Below, in pieces: positions 1 to 12,704 of a stretch of DNA of 64,000 nucleotides. Position 1 is the first letter of the stretch; each line of letters starts with the position of its first letter. The position numbers and the translations under genes were made by a program. The DNA comes from Pteria penguin (lineage: Eukaryota; Mollusca; Bivalvia; Pterioida; Pteriidae): the NCBI GenBank assembly GCA_035048485.1, contig CM068583.1, forward strand, positions 69,359,731 to 69,423,730. Reading direction: 5' to 3'. The notes under the pieces are model-generated. The model did no database searches. It was given only the letters and a program-made list of their open reading frames with translations, and had not been told where the DNA came from.

Positions 1-343
1 AAAGGTATCACGTGATAGAAGTTAGCAAAACTTGATATGGTAAATTTACAGGGGAACGATTTTCGGTTATGCTTTATCAACTTATTTACATTAATGGTAG
101 TCACGTGACATACTAATATATTTCCACGCAACTTCGGAGCTCCCTTCTTTTGAAGAATTTTTTTATTCGTTTTGCGTATTTCATGTATTCTTTATGTGTT
201 GAAATCCACGGTGAGTAGTGGTCATTATCGAATCACGTTACAATGACTAGCCAACCTATGGATTATCATGTTTAATATCTACGAAACAGTGATATATAAA
301 AAATTTAAAACTTACGGATCACTGACATACGAAAGAGAATATA
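1..343. other. No gene seen
   Basis: AT-rich sequence without a long reading frame or a repeat recognised elsewhere in the window. Confidence 0.5.
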
Positions 344-560
344 GAAGATATCTGACCGAGCTGTACAACACAAACCAAGGACATGTAAAATATTCAAGGA
401 AAACATTACAAAAATAATCGATTGTACTGCGGTTAGGATACCGACTTAGGGCGGTCAATTAAAGTAACAAACTTCACTCAATTGGTGTGGCTAAACGGTT
501 TACGAGCGCAAAAAAGTAAAAATTTTAAAAATCTATAAATAACGCTTCATATAGAGAACA
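344..560 (-). repeat. RepA dispersed repeat, partial
   Basis: This matches, in the same orientation, blocks near 27480-27690, 34525-35080 and 43325-43785, and the reverse complement of blocks near 10500, 11865, 28285, 31545 and 46785. Shared landmarks are a stretch reading 'gataccgacttaggacggtca' with small variations, then a 'ggtttacggGCGCC'-like stretch, then 'aaatttataaataa'. There is no coding potential. A second scrap of the same family lies near 800-870. The name RepA is mine and only marks the family within this window. Confidence 0.7.
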
Positions 561-1334
561 CGGTTCAACATGTATCTCAAGACGTGCAGTCACAGAAATT
601 TTAATAAGCGCTATACAGGAAAAAGAGTTTGATATCAAATGTATCCAACTTGATCGATAATTGTGGCACATTTATTTAATCTGCAAGACAAATAGGCGAT
701 TGCTTATATAAAAGGGTTTCCCTATTTGTCTTGCAAATTGAATAAACACCTATCTTCATTTTCAAAATGAGCGTGAACAAATGTTTGCATGTTTACATAT
801 AATAGAGAAAACTGAAGACATCTGACAAAGCTGTATGACAAAAATCACCAAGGATAGGCACAAAAAAAATGTCAAATCACTGATAGTAAGAAAATTCAAG
901 ATAGAAAGTTTATATGATGAGATCCCAAAATGTCATTTACCGTTCTTGAAAGGGGTATCTCAAATTACATCAGATTCTTATATCGATCATAGAGCTTTCT
1001 TAGTGACAATAATCAGTGAAGAACTGCACGATCAGTTATCTGGTGTCGAAGTCTAAAAGGGTTGGCTAAATCATACAAACCGTTGCGAATCCCGAAATAT
1101 ACAATATTCTAGCGTAAGACCAGGTGAACAGGGGAGTGTCTTTCTGCATGTAACACCGTCAGAACAGTTATATGGAAACATGTCAAATTCGGCGAAGGTA
1201 CCAATGCACTCAGGCATGTACATAATTGGTTAAGGTGACGTCATAATAGGTATTTGTCGAACAGACATTTAATCGCACTCCAGGACGTCATGAGCCATTC
1301 TGCAAAGCGGGACCTCATATTCTCTTATGAGATC
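561..1334. other. No gene; RepA scrap and spurious short ORF
   Basis: A 73-codon plus-strand frame at 835-1056 overlaps DNA that also occurs in the RepA copy near 43340, so it is unlikely to be a gene. Nothing else was recognised. Confidence 0.45.
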
Positions 1335-1465
1335 ACCATGGCGACTTCCTCAGTGACGATTTCAGACGTTTTGTACCATAACCCTGAGCAAGTAACTTAT
1401 TGGTCAGACGTTGGAAATTAAAATCGTCACGTTTGTCGTACAGGGAGGTGTTCAAATAATCGTTA
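1335..1465 (-). pseudogene. Penelope-like RT fragment
   Basis: Read on the minus strand, 1405-1455 encodes the peptide LYDKRDDFNF, and 1340-1370 matches the 'KLSLRKF' region of PLE copy A (near 14920). Both lie in the C-terminal third of the reverse-transcriptase protein. The intervening part is deleted or scrambled. It is a short degraded relic of the family described at 12705-15021. Confidence 0.6.
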
Positions 1466-1524
1466 TCATCGAAAGTTTATCCAAGTACGAATTTTACTAA
1501 CAGATACCCTGATGGTGTGCTCTT

Positions 1525-1612
1525 AAATAATAATCCTATCTGTAAGGATTTCCTACACGAAATGAATCCCCACGAACTGGAGATCAAAGAGACAACCAGG
1601 ATGACAGGTCTG
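1525..1612 (+). pseudogene. Penelope-like RT fragment
   Basis: The plus strand encodes NPICKDFLHEMNPHELEIKETT (shown here only as the motif HELEIKETT), which aligns with the segment just after the YIDD box of PLE copy A (14570-14640). It lies in opposite orientation to the fragment just upstream, so the two relics have been rearranged relative to each other. Confidence 0.6.
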
Positions 1613-2216
1613 CTTTTTACTTTTGATGCAGTTTCAAGTGTTGTTTTCTTTACAATGGTCAACTTAAAAAGAGATCGAATCATTAACTTTTGGAAAGATG
1701 GACACGTGTGCCACGAATGTGAATTCGGATCCTGTCGTAAATTGTACAATGAATACGGTCACAAACCAGGATCTTTCGACGGCACGGTTTTTGAAAGAAG
1801 GTAAAATGTTCATTCACATTTTGTGGAAAAACGATCCTTTCTTAAGTTTCTATGAATATGAAATCAACATACTCGGATATAATCACCAATCGATCGAACA
1901 CATCTTTCAGTATACGAAAGCTGCGAGGTCAGGAAACCTGCTTAGGATCAACAAATTCTAGATGTTAACCCAACCCTCACCATCACCCCACCCTCATTCG
2001 ACGCGAAGCGTATTACAAGCAAGTGACGATATCTATTCAGGGGGAAATCGCGACAGAAATTATAATTTGTGAAAATGCAAATCAGAAACACTCACACAAA
2101 AGAAGAAGGAGAAAAAAAGTAGCTAATTTAAATATAAACAGTAGAAAATAGGAAAGCAATTTCTTCATTGAAACGGTGGTCACCAGAAGCGAGACAGAAG
2201 GTGAAACTTCACTCAC

Positions 2217-2297
2217 CATCCAAAGGAAATGTGTTTGCATAATGAATAAGTTGTTAGAAACAGAAAGAACAGCCGGCATCCGAGTACCCAAACATCT
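2217..2297 (-). other. Candidate second exon in each 1.43-kb unit
   Basis: On the minus strand 'cgtttag' precedes an 81-bp segment that ends at a strong GTGAGT donor (2211-2216). It recurs at 3643-3723 and 5068-5148. Joined to the 95-bp segment the phases agree (phase 0) and the frame stays open, giving ...CQDTQ|RCLGTRM... across the junction. The encoded peptide is hydrophobic afterwards. This is weak evidence for a repeated exon pair. Confidence 0.2.
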
Positions 2298-3042
2298 CTA
2301 AACGAAGAAGTTATCTTTCTTTTCAAGCCTGACTTCTGCCTATGGGTGATATGTCGATTTAATCAATTGAATGCAGTGGTGTAAATACTCCCGATTCAGT
2401 ACAAGTGTCCCGATTTTATTTCGACAACAAATTGCTAGTTGAAATTTTAAATGTACACACATCTAACGATGGTGAATAACTTGTTCTTTATTTGAAATTT
2501 GTGGGGAATACTTTATCGTTTGTAATTGATGATGCAAATCAAGCGATCGGAAAATAATTTTTTTCTGAGGAAAAGAACCTTGGTTATCAGTACATGTATC
2601 GTTAAGAAAATATTATTTTGGCAGGGGATTTAAGAGTGAATTAGACAGTGTGAATGATAATACAAATATGAATATAAATACACAAGTTATCAATGATCTT
2701 TATTTTGATTGATACATTGAGACCACTTCATTTACATGGTGTAATCGTGATACTGTACCATTCCCCAGAATTGAGTATATTTCCATATCATCTTTCTAAA
2801 GCTTTATATCAAATAAAACAATTGTGAGTTTAGTCCTTGGCTATCACTCAAATGGTGTAGAAAAATCTTTCAGAATAAATTGTCCAAAGCACCTTTGTAC
2901 ATGTTTATCATACAGACAAGTCTTTAAGGAAATAGAATAAATTAGACTGCTAGAGTCGAGCAATATCAATATGCACAGAAAGAGTTCATTGAAGATTAGA
3001 TTATCTAATCTCATAAACGAAAAATCTTAATAACTAACTGAC

Positions 3043-3137
3043 CTGTGTGTCCTGGCAAGAATCTCTTAACTTGCAAGATGACGCAATATGGTGTACACCG
3101 GGACATTTCAAACACACGGCAGCAAGCGGAGGCGGTC
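3043..3137 (-). other. Candidate Cys-rich exon (tandem copy 1)
   Basis: On the minus strand a pyrimidine-rich stretch ending in CAG (3138-3140) precedes 95 bp that end at a GTCAGT donor (3037-3042). One frame is open throughout and encodes a short peptide with the pattern CLKCPGVHHIASSC, five cysteines in all. The same segment recurs in copy 2. The spacing resembles small disulfide-rich repeats of secreted animal proteins, but I cannot name the family. It could also be chance. No neighbouring exon chain is proven. Confidence 0.25.
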
Positions 3138-4468
3138 CTGAAAAAGTTACTCTCATCGTTATTTCTTACCTGCTTGCACCATGTATAAATGTTGAATTTA
3201 GTATACATGGACGTGTGGAATATTTTAAGGAACTGTAATGTGCATTCACATTTTGTGGAAAAAACGATCCTTTCTTAAGTTTCTATGAATATGAAATCAA
3301 CATATTCGGATATAGTCACCAATCGATCGAACACATCTTTCAGTGTACGAAAGCTGCGAGGTCAGGAAACCTGCTTAGGATCAACAAATTCTAGATGTTA
3401 ACCCAACCCCCACGATCACCCCACCCTCATTCGACGCGAAGCGTATTACAAGCAAGTGACGATATCTATTCAGGGGGAAATCGCGACAGAAATTATAATT
3501 CGTGAAAATGCAAATCAGAAACACTCACAGAAAAGGAGAAAAAAGTAGCTAATTCGAATATAAATAGCAGAAAATAGGAAAGCAATTTCTTCATTGAAAC
3601 GGTGGTCACCAGAAGCGAGACAGAAGGTGAAACTTCACTCACCATCCAAAGGAAATGTGTTGGCATAATGAATAAGTTGTTAGAAACAGAAAGAACAGCC
3701 GGCATCCGAGTACCCAAACATCTCTAAACGAAGAAGTTATCTTTCTTTTCAAGCCTGACTTCTGCCTATGGGTGATATGTCGATTTAATCAATTGAATGC
3801 AGTGGTGTAAATACTCCCGATTCAGTACAAGTGTCCCGATTTTATTTCGACAACAAATTGCTAGTTGAAATTTTAAATGTACACACATCTAACGATGGTG
3901 AATAACTTGTTCTTTATTTGAAATTTGTGGGGAATACTTTATCGTTTGTAATTGATGATGCAAATCAAGCGATCGGAAAATAATTTTTTTCTGAGGAAAA
4001 GAACCTTGGTTATCAGTACATGTATCGTTAAGAAAATATTATTTTGGCAGGGGATTTAAGAGTGAATTAGACAGTGTGAATGATAATACAAATATGAATA
4101 TAAATACACAAGTTATCAATGATCTTTATTTTGATTGATACATTGAGACCACTTCATTTACATGGTGTAATCGTGATAATGTACCATTCCCCAGAATTGA
4201 GTATATTTCCATATCATCTTTCTAAAGCTTTATATCAAATAAAACAATTGTGAGTTTAGTCCTTGGCTATCACTCAAATGGTGTAGAAAAATCTTTCAGA
4301 ATAAATTGTCCAAAGCACCTTTGTACATGTTTATCATACAGACAAGTCTTTAAGGAAATAGAATAAATTAGACTGCTAGAGTCGAGCAATATCAATATGC
4401 ACAGAAAGAGTTCATTGAAGATTAGATTATCTAATCTCATAAACGAAAAATCTTAATAACTAACTGAC

Positions 4469-4563
4469 CTGTGTGTCCTGGCAAGAATCTCTTAACTTGC
4501 AAGATGACGCAATATGGTGTACACCGGGACATTTCAAACACACGGCAGCAAGCGGAGGCGGTC
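4469..4563 (-). other. Candidate Cys-rich exon (tandem copy 2)
   Basis: This is the counterpart of 3043-3137 in the second repeat unit, with the same acceptor, donor and open frame. The two are the same because the tandem units are nearly identical, so the second copy is not independent evidence of selection. Confidence 0.25.
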
Positions 4564-5225
4564 CTGAAAAAGTTACTCTCATCGTTATTTCTTACCTGCT
4601 TGCACCATGTATAAATGTTGAATTTAGTATACATGGACGTGTGGAATATTTTAAGGAACTGTAATGTGCATTCACATTTTGTGGAAAAACGATCCTTTCT
4701 TAAGTTTCTATGAATATGAAATCAACATATTCGGATATAATCACCAATCGATCGAACACATCTTTCAGTGTACGAAAGCTGCGAGGTCAGGAAACCTGCT
4801 TAGGATCAACAAATTCTAGATGTTAACCCAACCCCCACGATCACCCCACCCTCATTCGACGCGAAGCGTATTACAAGCAAGTGACGATATCTATTCAGGG
4901 GGAAATCGCGACAGAAATTATAATTCGTGAAAATGCAAATCAGAAACACTCACAGAAAAGGAGAAAAAAGTAGCTAATTCGAATATAAATAGCAGAAAAT
5001 AGGAAAGCAATTTCTTCATTGAAACGGTGGTCACCAGAAGCGAGACAGAAGGTGAAACTTCACTCACCATCCAAAGGAAATGTGTTGGCATAATGAATAA
5101 GTTGTTAGAAACAGAAAGAACAGCCGGCATCCGAGTACCCAAACATCTCTAAACGAAGAAGTTATCCTTCTTTTCAAGACAGACTTCTGCCTATGGGTGC
5201 ATTGGCGATTTAAGCAATTGAATGC

Positions 5226-6410
<1,185 letters not shown>

Positions 6411-6519
6411 TTGTGGGTTTTTGTAATTATCTTTGCATTTTGCATTTCCATGTGGGCTTTGCTCATATGGCTAGGTCAGGTGTCCTTTCTTTATCACTTG
6501 ATTCCATTGATTCATCAAA

Positions 6520-8399
6520 TTGGATTGAGTTATAATATTTTTGAACATAAGATAACATTATTTGCAGACGATACTACCATGATCTTAGATGGTTCAGAAC
6601 ATTCCCTTCAAGAAACCATAAAAGAACTGAATGAATTTTATTTTTACTCTGGTCTTAAAATCAGTCTGTCTAAAACCCAAGTAATCTGGATTGGCAGCAA
6701 AAAGTTCTCTACTGAAAGAATCTGTAAGAATATTGACCTTTCCTGGACAAATCGCTTCACTTTACTTGGTCTAACATATGATGTTGACCTTTCAAAGGTT
6801 CTTACACTAAATTATGACAAAAAATTGGTAAAAATCAAAACTGTCATTGATCAATGGAGTAAACGCAGACTTACTGTACTGAGTAAGCTGTGTCTTATTA
6901 AAACAATTATCATATCTCAACTTAATCACTTGTTCATATCCTTACCCAACCCACCAGACAGTATCATTAAAAAACTCAATAATACTCTTTTCTCTTTTCT
7001 ATGGAACTCAAACACTGAAAAAATAAAACGTGATGTCCTATACCAAAATTTTGAAAATGGCGGAATTAAAATGATAAACTTAGGACACTATATTAAAAGC
7101 CTAAAGGTCACATGGATAAGACGCTTGATAACATCTGGCGAATCTAAATGGAAAAACTTGTTTCAAAATATAGTCCCTTTACAAAAATTATTATTATGTG
7201 GTACTGACTTCATAAAGAAGAAAAAAGAGGAGTTACTGGCTCAGTTATGTGGCAGAAGTCACCATAGAGCTATAAGTACATGAATATAAATAATATACTA
7301 GAACATATATCACATTACAAAAATATTTGATTGTAGTGCAATTACGATACCGACTTAGGACGGTCATTTAATTTGACAAAAGCCAAACAAATTCATAAAA
7401 AACTGTTTAAAAAGATGTTGTAATCCTTTTTGGATGGATGTCCTTCAAGCCTGGTATGATCTCCGAAGTCAAGAAAAAATTGGCAATTGAAATGACTATA
7501 TATCCCAACCTCTTTGGCATAACAGTGAGATCAAAATTGATAAAAAATCTTTTTTCATGAAAGAGTTTTTTGAAAAGAGAATAATTTCTGTTAATGATCT
7601 CCTTGAAGAAAATGGAGAATTTATGTCTCAAGAAAAATTCCAAAATGTGTATCAAATTCAAATAATTTTTTTGACTTATTATGGAATTACATCAGCAATT
7701 AAAAAAGATATTGAAGTCAAACAAATCAAACATTTGAACCACAAACTCCCATACCCATACATCCCTTTACAACTCAAGATTTTACTAAAAACATGTAAAG
7801 GTGCAAAACCAATATATAATAATTTTGTGAAAAATAACCACAATCCAAAAGGTCAAACCAAGTGGAATAGACTATTTGATCTTGATCCTTCTTTCTGGCA
7901 TAACACTTACAAAGTTCCTTTCAAATTTTTACTTGGTACCAAACTACAATGGCTTCAATACAGGATCAATCATCATATCCTTACAACAAATGCTTTTCTA
8001 CATAAAATTGGTTTGAAAGACTCTCCACTCTGTACCTTTTGTACAAATGAACCAGAGTCAATCATTCATCTTTTATGGGAATGTCCTACTACACAAGACA
8101 TCCTACAAAAGTTTTCTCAATTTTGTCAAAACAATAACAAAGTGTTTAACCCAAATAAAAAATCTTTTATTTTTGGAGAATTCTCATACGACTTATTCGC
8201 TTATAATAATATTGTTACAGTATTTAAATATTACGTTTACAGATCAGAATGCTTTGAAAAGATGCCTTGCATTCAAGGTCTACTTCAAGATCTAAAAAGT
8301 CACTATCAGACTGCCAAAATCATCGCTATTAAAAATAACAATTCTACTATGTTCAATGTGAATTGGAAAGATTGGTCTTTTCTGTGTCCTGATCTATAA
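6520..8399 (+). pseudogene. Non-LTR retrotransposon ORF2, 3' half, broken
   Basis: The frame 6411-7283 carries FADDTT (the RT catalytic box) near 6561, followed by the maturase-like region with LLGLTYDVD and GGIKMINLGHYIKSLKVTW, typical of LINE polymerases of the L1/Tx1-like sort. A second open stretch (7557-8399) carries a C-terminal zinc knuckle, CTFC...IIHLLWEC, near 8026-8085. The endonuclease and the N-terminal RT motifs are missing, so the copy is 5'-truncated, and homology is only convincing from about 6520. It is interrupted by an insertion (7217-7391). Removing that insertion puts DFI and NCLKRCCNPFW into one frame, which then hits a stop near 7490. It is a dead copy. Confidence 0.85.
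7217..7391. mobile_element. Short insertion inside the LINE, with target-site duplication
   Basis: The 8-bp stretch TTCATAAA occurs at 7209-7216 and again at 7392-7399. The DNA between closely matches 27408-27575, including 'ttactggctcagttatgtgg' and the RepA landmark 'gataccgacttaggacgg'. Excising it restores continuous LINE coding. It is therefore a transposed short element, apparently a truncated RepA-related copy. Confidence 0.8.
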
Positions 8400-8880
8400 T
8401 ATGTTATTATTTTTTCTTTTTTATTTTTTTTTTTCTTTTTTCTCAAAATCTGCACTACATAAAAATTTGTACTTGAAATATCATACTCTCAAATTATCCA
8501 CAACTGGAAAATGCAGGCTTTATGGATCAAAACAACCCTTACCCACCCACCCACCCTTCTATTCTTTTTCCCCCTCCTTCAATACCCCCTTGCCTCCCCC
8601 CCCCTTTTTGGACCTGTTCCTATCCCTTTTTATACACATGCACAAAAAAAAAAATTCACATTACATGATAACACTATTGATGTAACATTATAGTATTAAA
8701 CTCTTTATTTTATTTGTATAATTACAATTTCATCTCTCTTAGTATATACATCTATATAATTATACACCTGTATGATATAATTATCTATGTTACATCAGTC
8801 TTTGTGAAATGGTTGTATGACATGTAATGTGAATAAACAAAAAATAATATTTTTGGAATAAACAGTTTAATTGCATTAAT
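8400..8880 (+). other. Probable 3' UTR of the LINE
   Basis: This follows the LINE stop codon directly. It contains T-rich, C-rich (8535-8610) and A-rich stretches and ends with repeated AATAAA-like signals near 8830-8865. No coding is seen. Confidence 0.5.
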
Positions 8881-10071
8881 CTTCTGGGATATCTGTAAAA
8901 CTATTAGTTAGAAAGAGTTTTCATGGAGAGAGAGAGAGAGAGAGAGAGAGAAAGAAAGTACCTCCTACTGCTAGAAGAACGCACACTACGGTGGAAGCTG
9001 CAATGTAAAAGCATATTGATTGCATTCATCAATAACTACATTTATGCATTGCAGAGTCTTATCTTACTATCCACAAATATAGATGTTTAGTTCAAAGATA
9101 TATGGCATTATATTACGATTTATAGGCTGAAGTTTTATACCAAAATATTGTTATTAAAATTCTACAATGGCAACAAATGACAGTCTTTGATGATTGAAGA
9201 ACCCGGAGCAGTACACTATATACTGAGCATCTGCATGATAATTTTATATGTAAATTGACCATCAGCATGTAAAATTAAAATAAAAAAATAAAATGACGAT
9301 GAACATATACAATTAACATAAAATACTTGGCCAATTAGCAGGGTAATGACCATGGGCAGGCACAGTCAACATCAGTATGTGCGATGATAACCAAATCATG
9401 AACACTAATGTTTGGTAGATACGCTGATAATCCTATTCATCTACATTACCAAAGTCTCCCGGCTATCACTTTGACCTTGATGAATTAGGGAGGACTATTG
9501 AAACAAGTACAGCGAGAAACGTCATTGATCATCACTTACTTCGACCGCATAATTTTTGAAAACCCTATTTAATATCAGTCTGCGCAATTAATGAGACTCT
9601 TGAATCCATCATGCTTGCAAATGTGAGCAATATACATTGCCCATTAGCATGTACACTGAATTTCAGCATGGACAATCAAAATCAGCAGTGAAACTGACCA
9701 ACAGCATGTACATATTCTCCTGTGTATCAAGTTAGTGCATATGGGTGGTAATAAAGGGACAATGACTAACTATATGTAATACAAACATAAATCTATCAAT
9801 CTGTCTAAATATCAAGATCAAGGTGAACGCCTAAACCATGCTACCGGTAGGAACTCTCCTTGACCCGGGATATCGATCGCTACCGTCTCTCACGAAGGAA
9901 AAGCCACAAATTGTGCCAGACGTTGTGATATCTCGAATGATGGGAATGATTTTTCGGATACCGATGTCCAGGAAAATAGATCCGCGCTGCTGAATACGAG
10001 TCTACAAGTAAACGCGGCCGCCTCAACCAAGACGACGTGTCCAATTTAATAGTTTTTTTTAATTCGAATAT
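8881..10071. other. No gene; (GA)n at 8930-8953
   Basis: A pure GA tract sits at 8930-8953. Between 9150 and 9720 the phrase 'atcagcatgta' recurs loosely several times, suggesting an old degenerate repeat. Otherwise nothing is recognised. Confidence 0.45.
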
Positions 10072-10457
10072 AATGACTGCGAAGTCATTACACCATTCAC
10101 TGCCTCCGAGGAAATTCGTATGTATTTGTATGAAAGATCTGTGTCTATTAAAATAATTTCGTCTATTTCGTGGAGTGTCAACAAAGATCCTAAACTTGCC
10201 ATTTTAGCTCGTAAGATGTTTTCCAGTGATGTTTGTTCGTGATTTTATCAGTTGCCGGTGGAATCGTCACTAAACTACATGCAAGTCTCGAATCCGACAC
10301 AGTTGACAAACTAGTTTTCTTAAACAAACGATTAAAACAAAAGGAGAAACCGTTTAGTTTAACGGAAAATCTATCAGTTGCTGAAGTAAAGCAAGAGCCG
10401 CTCTCAACTGAGAAATCAACTCTGCAATTCCAGAATAATTGTGTGAGTGAAAAATAA
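10072..10457 (+). pseudogene. hAT transposase C-terminal fragment
   Basis: The frame 10233-10457 contains AGGIVTKLHASLESDTVDKLVFLNK, cited here as the motif DKLVFLNK. This is the conserved end of the hAT dimerisation domain (the typical animal form is FSTAG...R..L....VD.LVFLN). Upstream, 10072-10230 supplies pieces such as 'VITPFTASEEI' and 'WSVNKDPKLAILARKMF' in shifted frames, which fit the segment just before. The catalytic core is absent, so only a relic remains. Confidence 0.7.
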
Positions 10458-10499
10458 ACCCATGTATTTGAAATTGAGATGTATTATCAAATGTGTTAG

Positions 10500-10735
10500 A
10501 TTTTGAAATGCTCGTGAGTGGGAAGGTAGGCGCCCGCAATCTGGTTAACAACACCAAATGAGTGCAGTTTGTTATTTCAATTCATCTTCCAAAGTCGGTA
10601 TCTTAACTGCAGCACAATATACTATTTTTGTGTAATATTTTTGTGAGTTTATCCGATTATTATCATGTTCTATCTGTATGACTTTAGTGATTTTTATCAG
10701 CTTAATCAGATGTCTTCTGCATTATATTTTTTATC
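10500..10735 (+). repeat. RepA dispersed repeat, partial
   Basis: It carries 'gtgagtgggaaggtaggcgcc', 'aaagtcggtatcttaactgcagcacaat' and 'cagatgtcttctgc' (each shortened here), the forward-orientation landmarks of the RepA family. Confidence 0.7.
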
Positions 10736-11802
<1,067 letters not shown>

Positions 11803-11864
11803 TTTATCCGACCACAGTCTGTATTACTTTAGACTTTGGTATGGTACACTATGGTGGATTCTTG

Positions 11865-12242
11865 TTAGTGCAATAGACACTATGACGGGCCTTGTCCAAA
11901 CCTTTTCACAGGAGACAAGGTCCTGATCTTCTTCCCTTCTTACTGTTAGTCAGAATTCCTATTGATCAAAGATCTGAGTTCGCTTACGGACAGACCACGG
12001 TTTACTTATGTTTATGTCGCCTTACATATTTTTGATGGCAATATATTATTCTATAAACATTTCGTTTGTAATACAATTTTTTATGACCTCCTTTCTTGAG
12101 AAACCTGTTGATCCTTGTTCTCTTATGGAGGATTATTTATAAATTTTTAAATGTGTATCCTTTGATAGTGCTGCTTTTGCGATGAGTGGGAAGGTAGGCC
12201 CCCGTAAACCGGTTAACCACACCAATTGAGTGACGTTTGTTC
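11865..12242 (+). repeat. RepA dispersed repeat, long copy
   Basis: It includes the upstream part ('ttgtccaaaccttttcacagg', 'gatcaaagatctgagttcgc'), the middle ('gagaaacctgttgatcc', 'ggattatttataaatttt') and the downstream part ('cccccgtaaaccggttaacc'). It runs straight into the ~354-bp unit upstream of PLE copy A, so RepA may be an outer end of that element family. Confidence 0.75.
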
Positions 12243-12700
12243 GAAATGCGCATATGGTGCATAAAATTAAAAGGTAAATTGAGTGACGTTTGATCGAAAT
12301 GCGCATATGGTGCACAAAATTAAAACGTATATACATGTATGTACTATATTTATTATAACTACTAGGCCGGTGTCACTGCTGGTGGACTGATAGTTCCCGA
12401 GGGCATCATAAGTCTAGTTTTCAGTGCTTTTCTATTGACATGAAATATATACTTCAAATTTTCAGTTATCAAATTAAGTAAATCACTCTAAAACTAAGGA
12501 GTATCTCCCTCATGCATAGCTCTGTCCTTAGATAGATTATTTGGTACACTTTTCAGTCATTTTGGGTTCAACTCTGCTCTTCATCTCTTTATATATTTTG
12601 AGAATTCCAATCATTCGGCCACGAGTATCACTGGAGAGACATAACTTGTCGAAATGCGCATATGGTGCACAAAATTAAAAGGTATATATGTTGTATGTAA
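12243..12700 (+). repeat. ~354-bp tandem unit with hammerhead-like core
   Basis: The phrase 'cgaaatgcgcatatggtgca' occurs at 12243, 12296 and 12650. The last two are about 354 bp apart, so roughly one and a third units are present in tandem. At 12631-12654 the order CTGGAGA - GACA...TGTC - GAAA resembles the hammerhead core (consensus CUGANGA, stem II, GAAA), here with one change from CTGA to CTGG. Better cores lie at 29891 and 38005. The unit sits just upstream of PLE copy A. PLEs are known to carry hammerhead motifs in their terminal repeats. Confidence 0.55.
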
Positions 12701-12704
12701 CGAT

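Larger units (their letters stand above)
1811..5225. repeat. 1.43-kb tandem repeat, about 2.4 copies
   Basis: Copy 1 is 1811-3242, copy 2 is 3243-4668 and copy 3 is 4669-5225, truncated where a (TA)n tract begins. Landmarks recur at a spacing of 1426-1432 bp. Copies 1 and 2 differ by only a few substitutions and a small indel near 2095-2120 (3527-3545 in copy 2), so the duplication is recent or has been homogenised. The last 60 bp of copy 3 (5166-5225) are clearly more diverged than the rest. Possible minus-strand exons inside the unit are listed separately. Confidence 0.9.

Noticed and set aside
835..1056. 73-codon basic protein
   Set aside because: Part of its DNA recurs in the RepA repeat at 43340, where the frame is not kept.
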